Assembly (NCBI RefSeq): GCF_023380205.1 | Contig: NZ_CP093361.1 | Span: forward strand, 1,640,172-1,704,171 | Source: Nicoliella spurrieriana | GTDB taxonomy: Bacteria > Bacillota > Bacilli > Lactobacillales > Lactobacillaceae | Length of the DNA stretch: 64,000 bases | Reading direction: 5' to 3' | In this document: in pieces, positions 16,129-24,290 of the stretch | How positions within the stretch are numbered: the first letter of the stretch is position 1 | Layout of the letters: each line of letters starts with the position of its first letter | Notes under the pieces: generated by a model | Databases searched by the model: none | What the model saw: the letters and a program-made list of their open reading frames with translations, nothing else | What the model was told of the DNA's origin: nothing | Program-made: the position numbers and the translations under genes

Positions 16129-16275
16129 ATGTTCAAAAAATTAAAGCAGTTTCTCCATAATGTAAAGATCATTCTAAAGGGAATGGGAATCGTATAAGTA
16201 GTCATTTTATGCTCTCTCTTTGCCTCCGTTACCTATTTATATACTAAATTAGTAGTGTACGGACAAGAACGCTAA
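16129..16275 (+). pseudogene. Small single-helix membrane protein interrupted by TAA
   Basis: After a good site (AAAGGTGG, 8 bases before ATG) the frame reads MFKKLKQFLHNVKIILKGMG-IV, then TAA at 16195-16197, then continues in the same frame VVILCSLFASVTYLYTKLVV to a second stop at 16273-16275. Joined, the product would be a 48-residue protein with an amphipathic basic N-terminus and one membrane helix. As written, only the 22-residue cationic peptide would be made. Followed by a long-loop terminator. Either a nonsense-mutated gene or a genuine short amphipathic peptide. The 15903-16128 stretch before it holds only AT-rich DNA and a TTAATGATGTTAATTCATCC-type repeat region. Confidence 0.5.
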
Positions 16276-16324
16276 AGAGCTTGGACAAGCCAACGTTAAC
16301 CACGTTGTTTATCCAAGCTCTTTT
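16272..16324. terminator. Terminator between convergent genes
   Basis: AAAGAGCTTGGA and TCCAAGCTCTTTT form a 12-bp stem around a loop of about 27 bases that itself contains GTTAAC. It serves the small ORF and the convergent repressor-like gene. Confidence 0.75.
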
Positions 16325-16328
16325 GATT

Positions 16329-17021
16329 TTAGTTATAAAAGCGGTGGCGATAACCGGTAACTACCCCGATTAAATTGACATATAATGGACTATCAACCGG
16401 ATCATAGAGATGGTGGGTATTTAAATCAGGAACGATAATTCTTTCCAGGTGATGGTAATTATCATTCACTAACGTCCATGTTTTATCATCATTGAACCAG
16501 ACCCGCTTGGCGACATGGGGAGTAAATGAAGGTGATGCGGATCGATGCGTCTTTAACCAAAATAAGCCAATCATGCCATTTTGCAGCTGACAGTGCGAAT
16601 CAACATCTAATACCGAATCCTTTGGGATCGTTGGTTCCATATCATCGCTTAAGTAATCATAAACCATGGTCTCGGGATGTTGTTTTTCAAATGCTTCATC
16701 GCGTTTGATCTGAAAGTCAGCCAGTTTAGTTCCCCGATCAAATTCACCTAACAAATTAAAAAACAATTCGTCATGCAGCTTCATTAATTCTTCATCAGTG
16801 TAGGTATTATTCAAGGTTTTGGGCGCAATTTGGAACAAATCTGCCAACTTATTTAAATTATGACCTTCTGGAACCTGTTTTCCCTGCGACCAATTAGTAA
16901 TCGTTGTGTTAGACACCCCCAGGCGCTTGGCAACGTCCTTCTTCTTCAGTCGTGAATTAACGAGTTCGCGATTGAAGTTCTTTGCAAACGCTTGTTTATA
17001 TGAATCGCTCTTTTTATCCAT
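16329..17021 (-). CDS. XRE-family regulator with S24 (LexA/CI-like) C-terminal domain, catalytic Ser absent
   Basis: A 230-residue DNA-binding protein. Residues 10-65 form an XRE helix-turn-helix (DVAKRLGVSNTTITNWSQGK). The C-terminal half resembles the S24 domain of LexA/CI repressors: 'YDYLSDDMEPTIPKDSVLDVD' aligns with the V-x-G-D-S-M-x-P-T-I box, and 'PHVAKRVWF' with the strand carrying the general-base Lys. The nucleophile position is Asp (D-D-M rather than D-S-M), so self-cleavage is not expected. The start is ATG 17021 behind GGGTGAT; the longer TTG-initiated frame overlaps that site. No phage genes adjoin it. Probably a chromosomal regulator controlled other than by RecA-stimulated cleavage. 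Confidence 0.7.
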   Translation of the reverse strand: MDKKSDSYKQAFAKNFNRELVNSRLKKKDVAKRLGVSNTTITNWSQGKQVPEGHNLNKLADLFQIAPKTLNNTYTDEELMKLHDELFFNLLGEFDRGTKLADFQIKRDEAFEKQHPETMVYDYLSDDMEPTIPKDSVLDVDSHCQLQNGMIGLFWLKTHRSASPSFTPHVAKRVWFNDDKTWTLVNDNYHHLERIIVPDLNTHHLYDPVDSPLYVNLIGVVTGYRHRFYN

Positions 17022-17325
17022 TATTATCACCCACAAACGTTGATTTTAGTTTTCAATCAATCATGATGAACAAACCCTATTATAGCGCGTTTTAAAGCTA
17101 ACTCAATTTAAAATAGTTGGATTTTATCATCCGAATTTTCGCATTTGATGCATATTTGCTGGTCCCAAATAAACTTTCCCCCATTCTAACCCCTAGCTAG
17201 CCATAACTACTGATATCCCAACCATTTTCAGGGTGTCTTTCGAAAACATCCCGCGATAAAATGTAGTTACTGAATCAGCCACTAGTGCTGACTAAGTAAA
17301 TTCATTTTTAGAAAGGATCCTGCCG
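17022..17325. other. Intergenic region between divergent genes
   Basis: No ORF with a ribosome site. A near-palindrome TCAGC-CACTAGTG-CTGA lies at about 17276-17292, 34 bp before the next gene, and could be an operator, possibly for the divergent XRE regulator. Confidence 0.4.
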
Positions 17326-17826
17326 ATGGAAAATAAAGTGTTTCTAAAGCAAATGTTCGATGCGAAATCGCTAGTCATCTCGGTTAATGACAACGTCTTA
17401 AGCGTTTTAGCTGGTGATCACACCGAAACCGTTGCAGAGGCCATAACGGCGTTTAAGCAAATTCCGGTTGACCAACGTACCCTATTCATTAAGATGAATT
17501 TGAATCATCATCAGTTGGAAGTTTTTACCGCACTACTGACCGAACTCATGTATGCTGACAACGACTACCACATCAGCTTAAAGTCGGAACTACAAAAGGT
17601 GGCGTTAGATTCATTTTTAGAAGCAGCTGACCAGGCTTTCGCACTTTATAGTAAACCCACAATTGAGATTACGATGAAGGCCTTTGACCTCTCGATCGTC
17701 ATTAATTCCATTTATGATTTTATTAATGATAACTTAGTTGAATTAGAGGAGAACCAGGTCGCCGTGCTCGACACCGTCGCTGAGCTAATGACCAAGCAGT
17801 TTAACACCTGTGTCAAACAAATCTAA
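17326..17826 (+). CDS. Unknown protein, family shared with the next gene (copy 1)
   Basis: A 166-residue soluble protein starting MENKVFLKQMFDAKSLVISV. It aligns over most of its length with the next gene product: both have 'KSLxIS', a 'xAFKQxPVxxRxLFIKM' segment near residues 45-60, a central 'LTEL' and a C-terminal helical half. The shared part of the upstream region is TAGAAAGGATCCT, about 8 bases before each ATG, so the duplication included the ribosome site. No signal peptide, membrane helix or known catalytic motif was seen. Function unknown. Confidence 0.7.
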   Translation: MENKVFLKQMFDAKSLVISVNDNVLSVLAGDHTETVAEAITAFKQIPVDQRTLFIKMNLNHHQLEVFTALLTELMYADNDYHISLKSELQKVALDSFLEAADQAFALYSKPTIEITMKAFDLSIVINSIYDFINDNLVELEENQVAVLDTVAELMTKQFNTCVKQI

Positions 17827-17897
17827 TTAGCAGCCATTTGATTGAATGAATTAGCAAATCAGTCCTAAGCAATGTCAGTATAGAAAGGATCCTTTGA

Positions 17898-18413
17898 ATG
17901 AAAAAAGTACTCTTTACGAACTACCATATCGATGATAAATCACTAATTATTTCACTGGATTGGGATGGCAAAATTACCGTATTGCCACTCGTTAATCAAG
18001 ATGTTAATTCTTTCGAGGACGTAATCAAACGTTTCCAACAATTGCCGGTCGCTGAACGTCATTTGTACATTCAAGTCGTTATCCCCAACCTAATGGCCAA
18101 GTACTGTGCGCAAATGTTAACTGAATCCCCCACTTCAAACAATCATAATACGATTGACTTTAAAATGGTGGTTGATAAACGAGCATTAAAGCCATTCATT
18201 GATAGTATTAATAATGGATTAAAAGCTGATTCAACCCTTCCATATATCGCACCGATTATCGAAGCAACCGATTTACAAACGATCATTGATAATATCCAAA
18301 AGCTATTAAATGATCATAAGGATCAATTTAATAAGAATCAACGTGCATGGATTGGTGCACTGGCGATTTTCATGCAAGATGAACTAGATGCATGTCTAAA
18401 TGCAGTTAAATAA
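17898..18413 (+). CDS. Unknown protein, family shared with the previous gene (copy 2)
   Basis: A 171-residue soluble protein starting MKKVLFTNYHIDDKSLIISL. 'VIKRFQQLPVAERHLYIQVV' corresponds to 'AITAFKQIPVDQRTLFIKMN' in copy 1. The genes are 71 bp apart in tandem and probably co-transcribed, ending at the strong hairpin at 18421. They are diverged enough to be an old duplication. Function unknown; the position next to the polysaccharide synthase operon is the only clue. Confidence 0.7.
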   Translation: MKKVLFTNYHIDDKSLIISLDWDGKITVLPLVNQDVNSFEDVIKRFQQLPVAERHLYIQVVIPNLMAKYCAQMLTESPTSNNHNTIDFKMVVDKRALKPFIDSINNGLKADSTLPYIAPIIEATDLQTIIDNIQKLLNDHKDQFNKNQRAWIGALAIFMQDELDACLNAVK

Positions 18414-18420
18414 ATAACAC

Positions 18421-18457
18421 AAGGGGGCTCGACCAGACTGGTCGAACCCCCTTTTAT
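18421..18457. terminator. Bidirectional terminator
   Basis: AAGGGGGCTCGACCA-GAC-TGGTCGAACCCCCTTTT, a very stable stem between convergent transcription units. Confidence 0.9.
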
Positions 18458-19719
18458 TATCGTGGACTTTGCCACGTTCCAGAAGAATGGCCGAAAAAGA
18501 TGGTTTTACATGCCAAAATAAAGGTCATCACTAGTGAAACGGTATTTACCAACCATAAACATGAAATATACAATGGCGCCACCCAAAGATACCGCATCTT
18601 CATGCCAAATTGATCATAATTTAGCGATAGGATCAATTGAACGAACCCCATCAGATACTCTATTGCCACTAAGGCCATGTTCACCGTCCATAGGTTCAAC
18701 AGCCGTGCATATTGATGGGTCAGTAAAAAATCGATGTTCATGATCACCAGTACAACCGTAGCAATAAATAACGCAAAACTCCATAGAATGCTTAGGGTAT
18801 TATCAACGTAGATTGGTAGTTGCCGATGCATCCCAATTGGCGAACACACCATCCGCCGAAAGTTATATAACCAGACCTCAGTCCCCCCTTGCGACCAGCG
18901 TTTTCGTTGGTGGTATAGGCTAGGAATATCTTCCGGGACCAACATGTGAAAGACGATATCTGGTGAAAACTTTGTCTGCCATTGATAATAAGCCATATCC
19001 CAAGCAATGCTAATGTCTTCGGTGGCCCGATTCTGCCTGAAACCGCCGACATCGATCAATGCATCACGGCGATACATCGTATTGGCCCCACTAAAGGCGT
19101 ACATGCTTCCTGACACCGCGGTCTGGGTCCGCTTAATCCCACCCACGATACTGGTAAATTCAATGATTTGTGATTTTGCAATTAAGGTCGTCCGATTATT
19201 TACATCCATATTAGCGGTGACAGCGCCAACGTTCCGATTTTTAATTCCGGTAAAGTACGTCAAATACTTATTGATTGCATTCGGCTCCGGGAGCGTATCT
19301 GAATCGTTACTTAATATAAACTCACCATTCGCAAAGCCGATCCCCACGTTTAATGCATGGGCTTTTCCATTATTATTCGAAATATGAACCACGCGTAGAT
19401 TTTGATACTGTGCTTGCAGGCGTTTTGCAATATCAAGCGTATCATCAGTTGAACCATCATCCATGATTAACACCTCGTAGTGACGATAACAGAGTCGATT
19501 TTCCAAATATTCAATCGTCGGTGTCAACGTTGAGTGCTCATTATGGGCTGAAATGATAATTGAGACCAGCGGCTCATTTGATACCACTGGATAATTATTA
19601 AAATGCGTAATTTTACTGCTACACAGGTATTCATACCAGATAATTCCAAATGAAATATAAATGGCCCCTAAAATGGGGTAACAAATCAAGCTGAACGTTA
19701 ACAGGCCTAGCCAATTCAT
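18457..19719 (-). CDS. pgaC: Membrane glycosyltransferase 2, poly-N-acetylglucosamine synthase-like
   Basis: A 420-residue processive GT2 enzyme. Two N-terminal helices (to about 45), then the catalytic domain: 'VSIIISAHNE' (54-63), 'LIMDDGSTDDT' (D-D-G), 'SNDSDTLPEPNA' (DxD), 'GGFRQNRATEDISIAWDM' (the acceptor-binding T-E-D) and 'QRKRWSQGG' (Q-x-x-R-W). Three or four C-terminal helices follow. This layout is that of PgaC/IcaA, which polymerise UDP-GlcNAc into beta-1,6-GlcNAc and extrude it. The gene overlaps the preceding PgaD-like gene by one base (TAATG). No PgaA, PgaB or IcaB deacetylase gene is nearby, so the polymer identity is inferred, not shown. Confidence 0.8.
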   Translation of the reverse strand: MNWLGLLTFSLICYPILGAIYISFGIIWYEYLCSSKITHFNNYPVVSNEPLVSIIISAHNEHSTLTPTIEYLENRLCYRHYEVLIMDDGSTDDTLDIAKRLQAQYQNLRVVHISNNNGKAHALNVGIGFANGEFILSNDSDTLPEPNAINKYLTYFTGIKNRNVGAVTANMDVNNRTTLIAKSQIIEFTSIVGGIKRTQTAVSGSMYAFSGANTMYRRDALIDVGGFRQNRATEDISIAWDMAYYQWQTKFSPDIVFHMLVPEDIPSLYHQRKRWSQGGTEVWLYNFRRMVCSPIGMHRQLPIYVDNTLSILWSFALFIATVVLVIMNIDFLLTHQYARLLNLWTVNMALVAIEYLMGFVQLILSLNYDQFGMKMRYLWVAPLYISCLWLVNTVSLVMTFILACKTIFFGHSSGTWQSPR

Positions 19720-20132
19720 TAATGCCCATCTCGCTTATCAATATGGTGGTGTTGATATAGTTTCATAAATTCATCCAGCGGGATATTATTATCAACATCC
19801 ACTGAATAGTAATCTAGGTCCTTAAGATTGGTGCCAAATTTAGCTGCAAAGTAATTATCAATAACCATCTTTTTATTTTGGACCCCATTTAAATTATAAG
19901 TAATTCGTCGATTAAAGTTTCTTTTAATCTGCCAATTATTTAACAACGTTAAGACCAATGATAATAGTCCTAAAATAACCGTCCATCCTAAAAAGAACAT
20001 TAATAACGAAACAATGTCTGAAGCAACGGATTTACGGGTTTCAGGAACTAGTAATAAAAGTCCAATCAATAAAAATGGTGCTAACACAACGATCCAAAAA
20101 CCGATGATGATAAGATTTGATGATTTCTTCAT
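19719..20132 (-). CDS. PgaD/IcaD-like accessory membrane protein
   Basis: A 137-residue protein with two membrane helices (about 7-28 and 42-66) and a soluble C-terminal half with 'DNYFAAKFGTNLKDLDYY'. Size, two-helix topology and overlapping position ahead of the GT2 gene match IcaD/PgaD, a partner needed for full synthase activity, but sequence similarity to a named family is weak. First gene of the two-gene operon. Confidence 0.6.
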   Translation of the reverse strand: MKKSSNLIIIGFWIVVLAPFLLIGLLLLVPETRKSVASDIVSLLMFFLGWTVILGLLSLVLTLLNNWQIKRNFNRRITYNLNGVQNKKMVIDNYFAAKFGTNLKDLDYYSVDVDNNIPLDEFMKLYQHHHIDKRDGH

Positions 20133-20373
20133 GGCGCTTCCCTCTGGTATTAAGATTTAAGTATTATTGAACCTTCAAATTAAAACAAATTATAAAATTA
20201 TTTATACTATTAAACATTATATCAGTAACAAGATTGAATACACATGCTAATTAATCCGCCCTAAATTCCAGTAACAACCTCCAATTAACCGCATTGGTAG
20301 TAGCTCAATTTATTTATTATGTATCAATCCTAGTTACCCATCCTAAAATCAATTGAGTTTCACCGTCCTGAAA

Positions 20374-20970
20374 TTATAAGTTAGTAAACACCGCGGCTTT
20401 AGCTAAGTATACCGCTTCCAACGTCTTAAAATTACGATGTAAGAGGACCGCATCCTGAGTAGACAAAATGGTAATATCACTTCGATCCAGTTTATCCATC
20501 ATCTGCTTGAAACCCTCATAGACTGCATAGTCATTAATGACTTCCCCAATCGCATATGCATGTTGGTTCCAAAAGTTAACAATTGGGGTCGGATCACATT
20601 CACTCCCAAAGTACTCTGGTCGTTGCCAATAAATCAACGCCCGGTCAAAATCCGCCTCAGTCAGAAAATCAAACCGTTCGAATTTTTTAATTGTCAGATA
20701 TAAATAATCCTTTCTAAGTCGCTCCATTTTATCAATGAGCTGTTTCACATCAAATGGATTCTCATTATCAATCAGCGTCCGACCATCAGCAATCATTTTA
20801 AGTTCAATTAGGTTATCAACTTGGGAATCATCGGCACCATATCGATAGTTAACGATTTCAGTCAGGGTGGCCTCAAAATTTTTAAAAAATTCCTGTAGTT
20901 GTGCATCTAAGTGCGCATGATCACTATCAAGCGCTGCAATGTATTTATCAAACATGTCCCTGTATAACAT
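20374..20970 (-). CDS. Second half of a split paralog of the 14.7-kb helical protein
   Basis: A 198-residue product aligning with residues 200-391 of the 14677-15852 product: 'RPEYFGSECDPTPIVNFWNQ' matches 'EPEYMGMETDPTPMAEFWQK', and both end in 'LAKAAVFTNL'/'LAKEAAITNL'. It starts 11 bases after the stop of the first half and in another frame. AAGGGG sits 7 bases before its ATG, so reinitiation is possible. It may be a frameshifted gene or a genuine two-subunit version. Confidence 0.6.
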   Translation of the reverse strand: MLYRDMFDKYIAALDSDHAHLDAQLQEFFKNFEATLTEIVNYRYGADDSQVDNLIELKMIADGRTLIDNENPFDVKQLIDKMERLRKDYLYLTIKKFERFDFLTEADFDRALIYWQRPEYFGSECDPTPIVNFWNQHAYAIGEVINDYAVYEGFKQMMDKLDRSDITILSTQDAVLLHRNFKTLEAVYLAKAAVFTNL

Positions 20971-20981
20971 TTAAAAACCCC

Positions 20982-21575
20982 TTATAACCTGGTTAACACT
21001 TCTTTGCGAACTGAGTAGCGCAGGATCAATTGATTAAATGACCGCTCGATCAGACTCGCCGTCTTTTGATTCATCGCGTCCTTTGAAAAATCATGTCGAT
21101 GCTGAAAAAAATAATCTAACAGCATAAAGACATCATCGTTATCCATAATAAAGGCAAGCGCATCCCGATGGGCATCCCAAAATTGCTTTAACGTCTGGAC
21201 GTCGCGCTCATAGGATCCATCCTGTGCGACTACCTGTTTCCATGCATTAAGTGCATTCGAAAATTCAGCCTCTGGAATCAAATAATGGGTCTTAAGACTC
21301 GTTTGAAAATTAACCCAGTATTCAGCTTCGATGGAGTCCAATCGCGATAACGTCGATGCCGCCAAGTCACTATCGGCTGCGATTGCATTTTGATTTGCTA
21401 GTTTTTTCAACCACCATAAATCCACCACGACCTGTGGATTAGACTTTTGAAGGTTTACCATTGAATCCATCATTTGTCCATTCTCCATGAAAAACGTTTT
21501 TAAGTATTGATTGACCAAATCCGGATTAAATTGAATATTAAAATGAAGGTCTCTAAATACCCTTCGATGAATCAT
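20982..21575 (-). CDS. First half of a split paralog of the 14.7-kb helical protein
   Basis: A 197-residue product starting MIHRRVFRDLHFNIQFN behind AGGAGTGA (an earlier in-frame ATG at 21611 has no site). 'QVVVDLWWLKKLANQNAIA' matches 'AVVDIWWLRKLADQKALPL' of the intact paralog, and 'FWDAHRDALAFIMDNDDVF' matches 'WIENRESFAVMMDNDRSFN'. The frame ends at 'KEVLTRL', where the intact paralog continues with 'SDRMFDQCIEA'; the second half resumes at 'RDMFDKYIAA' in another frame. This places the break precisely. Confidence 0.6.
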   Translation of the reverse strand: MIHRRVFRDLHFNIQFNPDLVNQYLKTFFMENGQMMDSMVNLQKSNPQVVVDLWWLKKLANQNAIAADSDLAASTLSRLDSIEAEYWVNFQTSLKTHYLIPEAEFSNALNAWKQVVAQDGSYERDVQTLKQFWDAHRDALAFIMDNDDVFMLLDYFFQHRHDFSKDAMNQKTASLIERSFNQLILRYSVRKEVLTRL

Positions 21576-21680
21576 CCGATCACTCCTGTTCATTAACCTA
21601 TAGTGTAGCAATTTTTAGGATAAAAATCTGCTTTTAACACCAATTATTCCATTTTAGACGAATCCATGTTAATAAAATAA

Positions 21681-21710
21681 AAACACGACCAATTAAGATT
21701 AGCCGTGTCA
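21681..21710 (-). terminator. Terminator of the small gene at 21759
   Basis: On the minus strand ACACGGCTAAT...ATTGGTCGTGT followed by TTTTATTTT. Confidence 0.7.
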
Positions 21711-21758
21711 AATTTTCATTTAAAATTAATTTTAATTTTCAGTATTTTCTAACGCCAA

Positions 21759-21938
21759 TTATTTTCCAGTGACCATTCGCTCTTCTGGATTAACACCCTG
21801 GGCGGCATTATTAGCCTCGTAAAACGAGCGACTAGCAAATTCACCGACTGAGGTGACTGCAGCAGTCATGATCATCTTGGAAAAGATGTTCTTAATGGTT
21901 TTGAATAAGCCAACGGTTGCTTTAGTATCTTTTTTCAT
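21759..21938 (-). CDS. Small protein of unknown function, 59 residues
   Basis: Starts MKKDTKATVGLFKTIKNIFS at the ATG with GGAGGG six bases upstream; the longer in-frame ATG at 21959 lies before that site. It has an amphipathic or weakly hydrophobic central region (IFSKMIMTAAVTSVGEFASR) and an acidic tail ending EERMVTGK. It is a well-formed single gene with its own terminator. No family recognised. Confidence 0.65.
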   Translation of the reverse strand: MKKDTKATVGLFKTIKNIFSKMIMTAAVTSVGEFASRSFYEANNAAQGVNPEERMVTGK

Positions 21939-22063
21939 AATAAGCCCTCCAGTGTGCATATAATTGCAATTAGATTTTGATTACAAATACATTGTACCAC
22001 ACTCAGATAATTTTAATAGAGTAAATTACTTATTTTTTGTAAAAAATGTTAAAAAACCTAACG

Positions 22064-23230
22064 TCAATTCACATTTGAATTTGAATTCCACAGATACTTT
22101 CTAATTCGACTAACGATGGTTTTATTTTTGATCTGAGGATATAAAATAAATGATAATTCGCCATCAATAATCTGGGCTAAAAAGACCTGTTTAAATGTAA
22201 ATGACTTCCCCTTGACCACCAATCGTTGCTTTAAATCCTGCTCGGTCATATTAAGTTTAACTAGTGCATCATGATTAACTGCACCATCAGCAATCACAAT
22301 GTATGCGTCACTTTGATTTTCATTATCAATGGTCAACGACCCGTTTCTTTCAATCGATGCATTCTTTACCTTACGATAATCATTAATGCCATTTAACCTC
22401 AGGTTGAACATTAAATCATCAGCAGACATCCCCATTTTTAAAATATCATCAATATTAACGTGCCCATTTTTGATAACGGTTCTGGGCTTTCCAATTAAGA
22501 TATTTTTAAATAAATTAGTGTTTTTAGCTAAAATTTTTCCACCAAAGATGATAATGGACCATAGCAGTAAAATAATGGTGAATTGAAGGATCGTAATGGC
22601 CGAATTATAAATCATCCCGCCAATAATGCCACCCAGAACGTAGTTTTGCATCTGGTCAATGGTAGTGGACTGTGCCAAATTTGATTTTCCAGATAAGTCA
22701 ATTTGAACCACTAGCATGATGAACCCCACGAGTAACTTAAGCCACAGGACAACGTAGCTATTATGAAACAGATTTAAGTTAAAGTCATTTCGATGCACAT
22801 AGTTAATTTGCTGCCCCTTAATTGCATCAATTGAGTTTAACTTATAGCCGGTCTGAGAATCATTTACCGTAACAGAATAGTACTTACTCCCGACTTTAAT
22901 GGTCATCCCATCTTTAATGACGTTGGAATCAGAATAAACATGATTTAATTCGACGTGGTGTTCAATACTAATTTGCTTTAAAAAGCGGGCCGTCTGCTGA
23001 CCGTTAGAATAGCCACTATTGTTGATATTCGTAATTTGAATTCCCACCATTGCTAAGGCCACAAAGAGTGTCAAAATGATTAAATCACGAAATTTTAAGT
23101 TGGTTCGATTTTTTAAGTACTTAGTTCCGAGAACAATTAACGCAACCGCAAATAAAATCATGATCAATAAAAACGCATAGTTTAACCGATCATAATTTTG
23201 GTTTAAGTAATTATATGAATAAAAATTCAT
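22064..23230 (-). CDS. DUF3290-DUF421 fusion membrane protein
   Basis: A 388-residue protein. Residues 1-145 match DUF3290 (one N-terminal helix at about 16-36, a second at 48-66, then an extracellular segment with 'QISIEHHVELNHVYSDS' and 'DGMTIKVGSKYYSV'). Residues 155-375 match DUF421 (YetF/YrbG-like): three helices, then the cytoplasmic domain with 'LIGKPRTVIKNGHVNIDDIL', 'LMFNLRLNGINDYRKVKNAS' and 'ERNGSLTI'. In other Lactobacillales these are usually two adjacent genes; here they are one protein. DUF421 proteins are inner-membrane proteins implicated in spore or stress processes in bacilli. Stand-alone gene. Confidence 0.75.
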   Translation of the reverse strand: MNFYSYNYLNQNYDRLNYAFLLIMILFAVALIVLGTKYLKNRTNLKFRDLIILTLFVALAMVGIQITNINNSGYSNGQQTARFLKQISIEHHVELNHVYSDSNVIKDGMTIKVGSKYYSVTVNDSQTGYKLNSIDAIKGQQINYVHRNDFNLNLFHNSYVVLWLKLLVGFIMLVVQIDLSGKSNLAQSTTIDQMQNYVLGGIIGGMIYNSAITILQFTIILLLWSIIIFGGKILAKNTNLFKNILIGKPRTVIKNGHVNIDDILKMGMSADDLMFNLRLNGINDYRKVKNASIERNGSLTIDNENQSDAYIVIADGAVNHDALVKLNMTEQDLKQRLVVKGKSFTFKQVFLAQIIDGELSFILYPQIKNKTIVSRIRKYLWNSNSNVN

Positions 23231-23303
23231 TTCAAATGCCCCAATCTTTTAAGGATTCCCCTAAATTATAGGCCTATTAAACGGACCAGTACAATCATTT
23301 CAA

Positions 23304-23795
23304 TTAAATTGGCTTGACCATGTTATACCACACTTCACCAGCATGTGATGATTCCGATTCACCCTCATTTACGAATCCATTGCGTTCATAAAAGGGAATC
23401 AAGCGCTGCAAACAAGTCAGGGTAACCGCCAATCGATTAGACCGTTTAGCAACCATTTCGATTCGGCCTAGTAGTTCACTGGCAATTCCGTGCCCTCGTT
23501 CACTCGGCAATACTGCAATGCTCAACACAGTTTGGTAGTGATCAGTGGGTTGGTTCGGGGTCGACTTTTCATACAGGGCATCGTCCAAATAACGCCGATC
23601 ATAGGCAGCCCCGACCACAAAGCCCACTAACTGACCAGCGTTAATCGCCACGATGAACGTATCGGAAAGCTTTGCAATCCGCTCCCGCATGGCTATTTCA
23701 CTAGCAGCTTCAGCGGGGCTAAAGCCAGTTCGTTCAATCTGCATCAATGCATTTAAATCATTCATCTGGGCGTTTCTAAACGTAATCTGATCCAT
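23304..23795 (-). CDS. GNAT family N-acetyltransferase
   Basis: A 163-residue GNAT protein. 'MDQITFRNAQMNDLNALMQIE' opens the fold, 'GQLVGFVVGAA' is strand 4, and 'VLSIAVLPSERGHGIASELL' holds the acetyl-CoA motif (R-G-H-G-I-A). 'CLQRLIPFYERNGFVNEGE' is the C-terminal motif B. The length and the 'Y-E-x-x-G-F-x-x-x-G' ending resemble the arylalkylamine-type acetyltransferases of lactic acid bacteria. ATG at 23795 is preceded by AAGGGGGATT. Substrate unknown. Confidence 0.8.
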   Translation of the reverse strand: MDQITFRNAQMNDLNALMQIERTGFSPAEAASEIAMRERIAKLSDTFIVAINAGQLVGFVVGAAYDRRYLDDALYEKSTPNQPTDHYQTVLSIAVLPSERGHGIASELLGRIEMVAKRSNRLAVTLTCLQRLIPFYERNGFVNEGESESSHAGEVWYNMVKPI

Positions 23796-23897
23796 AATCA
23801 ATCCCCCTTCAAAATTAAAAATAGAGCATCACTGATCACATCAGAAACGCTCTATTGATTTGATTATAACGCACTTAAGCTATAAAACATACCCGGA

Positions 23898-24290
23898 TTA
23901 TTCATTAATGTAGTCAAGCAACCTAAACATCAACCGCTGGTTTGCAACCGAAATTGGGTGGTTCGTAATCTCGGTAGCAATTTGCTTTAAAATGGTTCCC
24001 GCAACGTATGGAAACCCATTTGTGACCATTTCACGCTCGCCATCAGCGGTCTGCTCAAAATGAAATTGCAGGCCAATCACATGGTGATTCAACACAAAGC
24101 CTTAATTTTTTAATCCAGCAGTTGAAAATAGCAATTGCGCCCCATCTGGAATTTCGAACATGTCTTGATGCCAATGCAACGCCATTAACGTTTCCGAAAT
24201 CCCAGAAATCACATCACTTTGTAGTTGCACCGGGGCCCAACCGACTTCCTTGACCGGCGATTTAATGATGAAGCTATTATCAATTAACTT
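23898..24290 (-). pseudogene. Glutamine amidotransferase class I, C-terminal remnant
   Basis: The frame reads 'KSPVKEVGWAPVQLQSD', 'LMALHWHQDMFEIPDGAQLL', then TAA at 24102-24104, then 'GFVLNHHVIGLQFHFEQTAD' and a tail to 23898. H-W-H-x-D and the final 'G-L-Q-F-H-F-E' (His and Glu of the catalytic triad) identify a GATase1 domain like the YxeQ/GuaA-type stand-alone amidotransferases. The N-terminal half with the nucleophile Cys is missing, and one stop interrupts the rest. The missing part ends where a converging TetR fragment begins. Confidence 0.7.

Noticed and set aside
16329-17021. Prophage repressor region
   Set aside because: No integrase, structural or lysis genes in the neighbourhood; the flanking genes are chromosomal types.
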